Of a stretch of DNA of 64,000 nucleotides, positions 63,206 through 64,000 are shown one piece after another (position 1 is the first letter of the stretch; the number at the start of each line of letters is the position of its first letter). The position numbers and the translations under genes were made by a program. This stretch comes from Cannabis sativa (taxonomy: Eukaryota > Streptophyta > Magnoliopsida > Rosales > Cannabaceae): the NCBI RefSeq assembly GCF_029168945.1, contig NC_083601.1:20674160-20738159 (forward strand). The letters are read 5' to 3'. Under the pieces are notes generated by a model. The model was not told the DNA's origin, searched no databases, and worked only from the letters and a program-made list of their open reading frames with translations.

Positions 63206-63755
63206 ATTTATACAATCGCAATGAAAAAATTATATGTGATAAGCCATCATGCAGCCAGGAAGGATTTCTTACACCACGATATATTACAAAAAACATATGA
63301 TGTTATTGAAATTAAGTTAAAATAATAATAATAAAAAAAAGATACTAACAATCTTATTATGCATTTTACAGTGCTATAGCATATGTTGAACTTGATGACA
63401 ATACAAAGAGCCTATCTGCTGTCATGTTCGCATATATTGTGGAAAAAATATTTTCGTGTACTGCTGCCCAACTAATGAAATATACCGCAAAGGTGTAATT
63501 TTAAAAGAATAAAATAGTTTTACATGCCTTTCATAAGTTGATTTTTTTAATTAAATAAGCTATGCACACCATGTCTATTCATTTTAAATGAAAATACATC
63601 ACGATTTGTAGGAACACCGCCGCTTTGTCGACACTACCATATTTAATTTATCAATGAAAAAATGGACATTCCAGATATATGCGGACCCGGCTAGAATGAA
63701 AAGTGCAAAATACAAAAATTACACTATTGTCTCTATCGAAGCAAATGATGATTGA
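63206..63755 (+). pseudogene. Replication protein A-like (RPA1 C-terminal) gene fragment
   Basis: Three exon-like pieces read in one order: 63206 to about 63281 (YNRNEKIICDKPSCSQEG, then FLTPR), 63372-63492 (AYVELDDNTKSLSAVMF and CTAAQLM) and 63612-63755 (EHRRFVDTTIFNLSMKKW and TFQIYADPARMKSAKYKNY, ending at TGA). The last two are joined by a good GT-AG intron (AAG|gtgtaa...tttgtag|GAA). The first ends without a GT donor. The text fits the zinc-ribbon plus C-terminal OB-fold of the large RPA subunit and its relatives, which bind single-stranded DNA. No upstream exons are clear, though a cysteine-rich word near 62735-62770 might be one. It may be a broken gene copy or RPA cargo carried by a Helitron. 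Confidence 0.55.
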
Positions 63756-63963
63756 AATCCACCAACTATCATTAGTTTTCTTATCTACAATTTTTAAACA
63801 AATGCTATCTTCAATTATCAACAATTTAGAGATTGATTTTTAATTTTTTTTTTCTATCTTACACCCATTTAAGTAATGTTTCTTTAAGTATTGGAACATC
63901 ACCTTTAATTTATTTTTGGATTAACTTAAGAACATATTTAAATCATCAAGCTTTCTTAAACAC

Positions 63964-64000
63964 TAAGGTGGCGTTTGGTTGGAGGTAATGAAATGGAATG
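63964..64000 (+). mobile_element. Start of an inverted-repeat element cut by the window end
   Basis: ggtggcgtttggttggaggt followed by aatgaaatggaatg is a terminal motif common in plant MITEs and resembles the sequence at 10374. The rest lies outside the window. Confidence 0.4.

Overview
The window is nuclear DNA from a flowering plant, most likely a core eudicot. It is AT-rich, carries two plant-type genes with ordinary GT-AG structure, and is otherwise packed with plant transposons: Ty1/copia, Ty3/gypsy chromovirus, LINE, hAT, Mutator-like and CACTA-like. The species cannot be fixed from the sequence alone. I see no CRISPR array, tRNA, rRNA or bacterial sequence.

Layout. 1-9300: an old copia element (RT/RNase H remnant, polypurine tract, 3' LTR) broken by a gypsy-type solo LTR (2391-5870), which is itself broken by another solo LTR (4083-5288). 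The copia LTR also carries a CACTA-like element and an hAT MITE. 10590-16013: a 5'-truncated L1-type LINE with a perfect 19-bp target-site duplication (TSD). 17060-19176: a two-exon OXS3-like stress gene. 20928-21890: a gene for an RRM protein. 23120-62265: two direct copies of a noncoding block of about 3.3 kb. Copy 1 (23120-51475) was hit by a 13.6-kb copia complex, an hAT element and a long-TIR Mutator-like element that in turn received a 9.7-kb gypsy chromovirus. Copy 2 (53386-62265) was hit by a Mutator-like MITE and a young copia element. Each copy shows the uninterrupted version of the other's insertion sites, so most element ends and TSDs are set to the base. 62700-63755: a decayed gene piece resembling the C-terminal zinc-finger/OB-fold of replication protein A.

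Only the OXS3-like and RRM genes look intact. Every transposon reading frame is broken: three in-frame stops plus frameshifts in the gypsy element, one stop plus one frameshift in the LINE, and almost no coding sequence left in the copia elements.

The most unusual object is the copia element at 55861-61284. Its 253-bp LTRs differ at one base by eye and its TSD is perfect, so it moved recently. Yet about 4 kb of its interior has no gag-pol. Instead that region holds a dense series of short inverted repeats, many with the heptamer CCTGAAG at the turn (14 exact copies between 56487 and 59976). This suggests a parasitic element moved by another element's proteins, with a structured genomic RNA.
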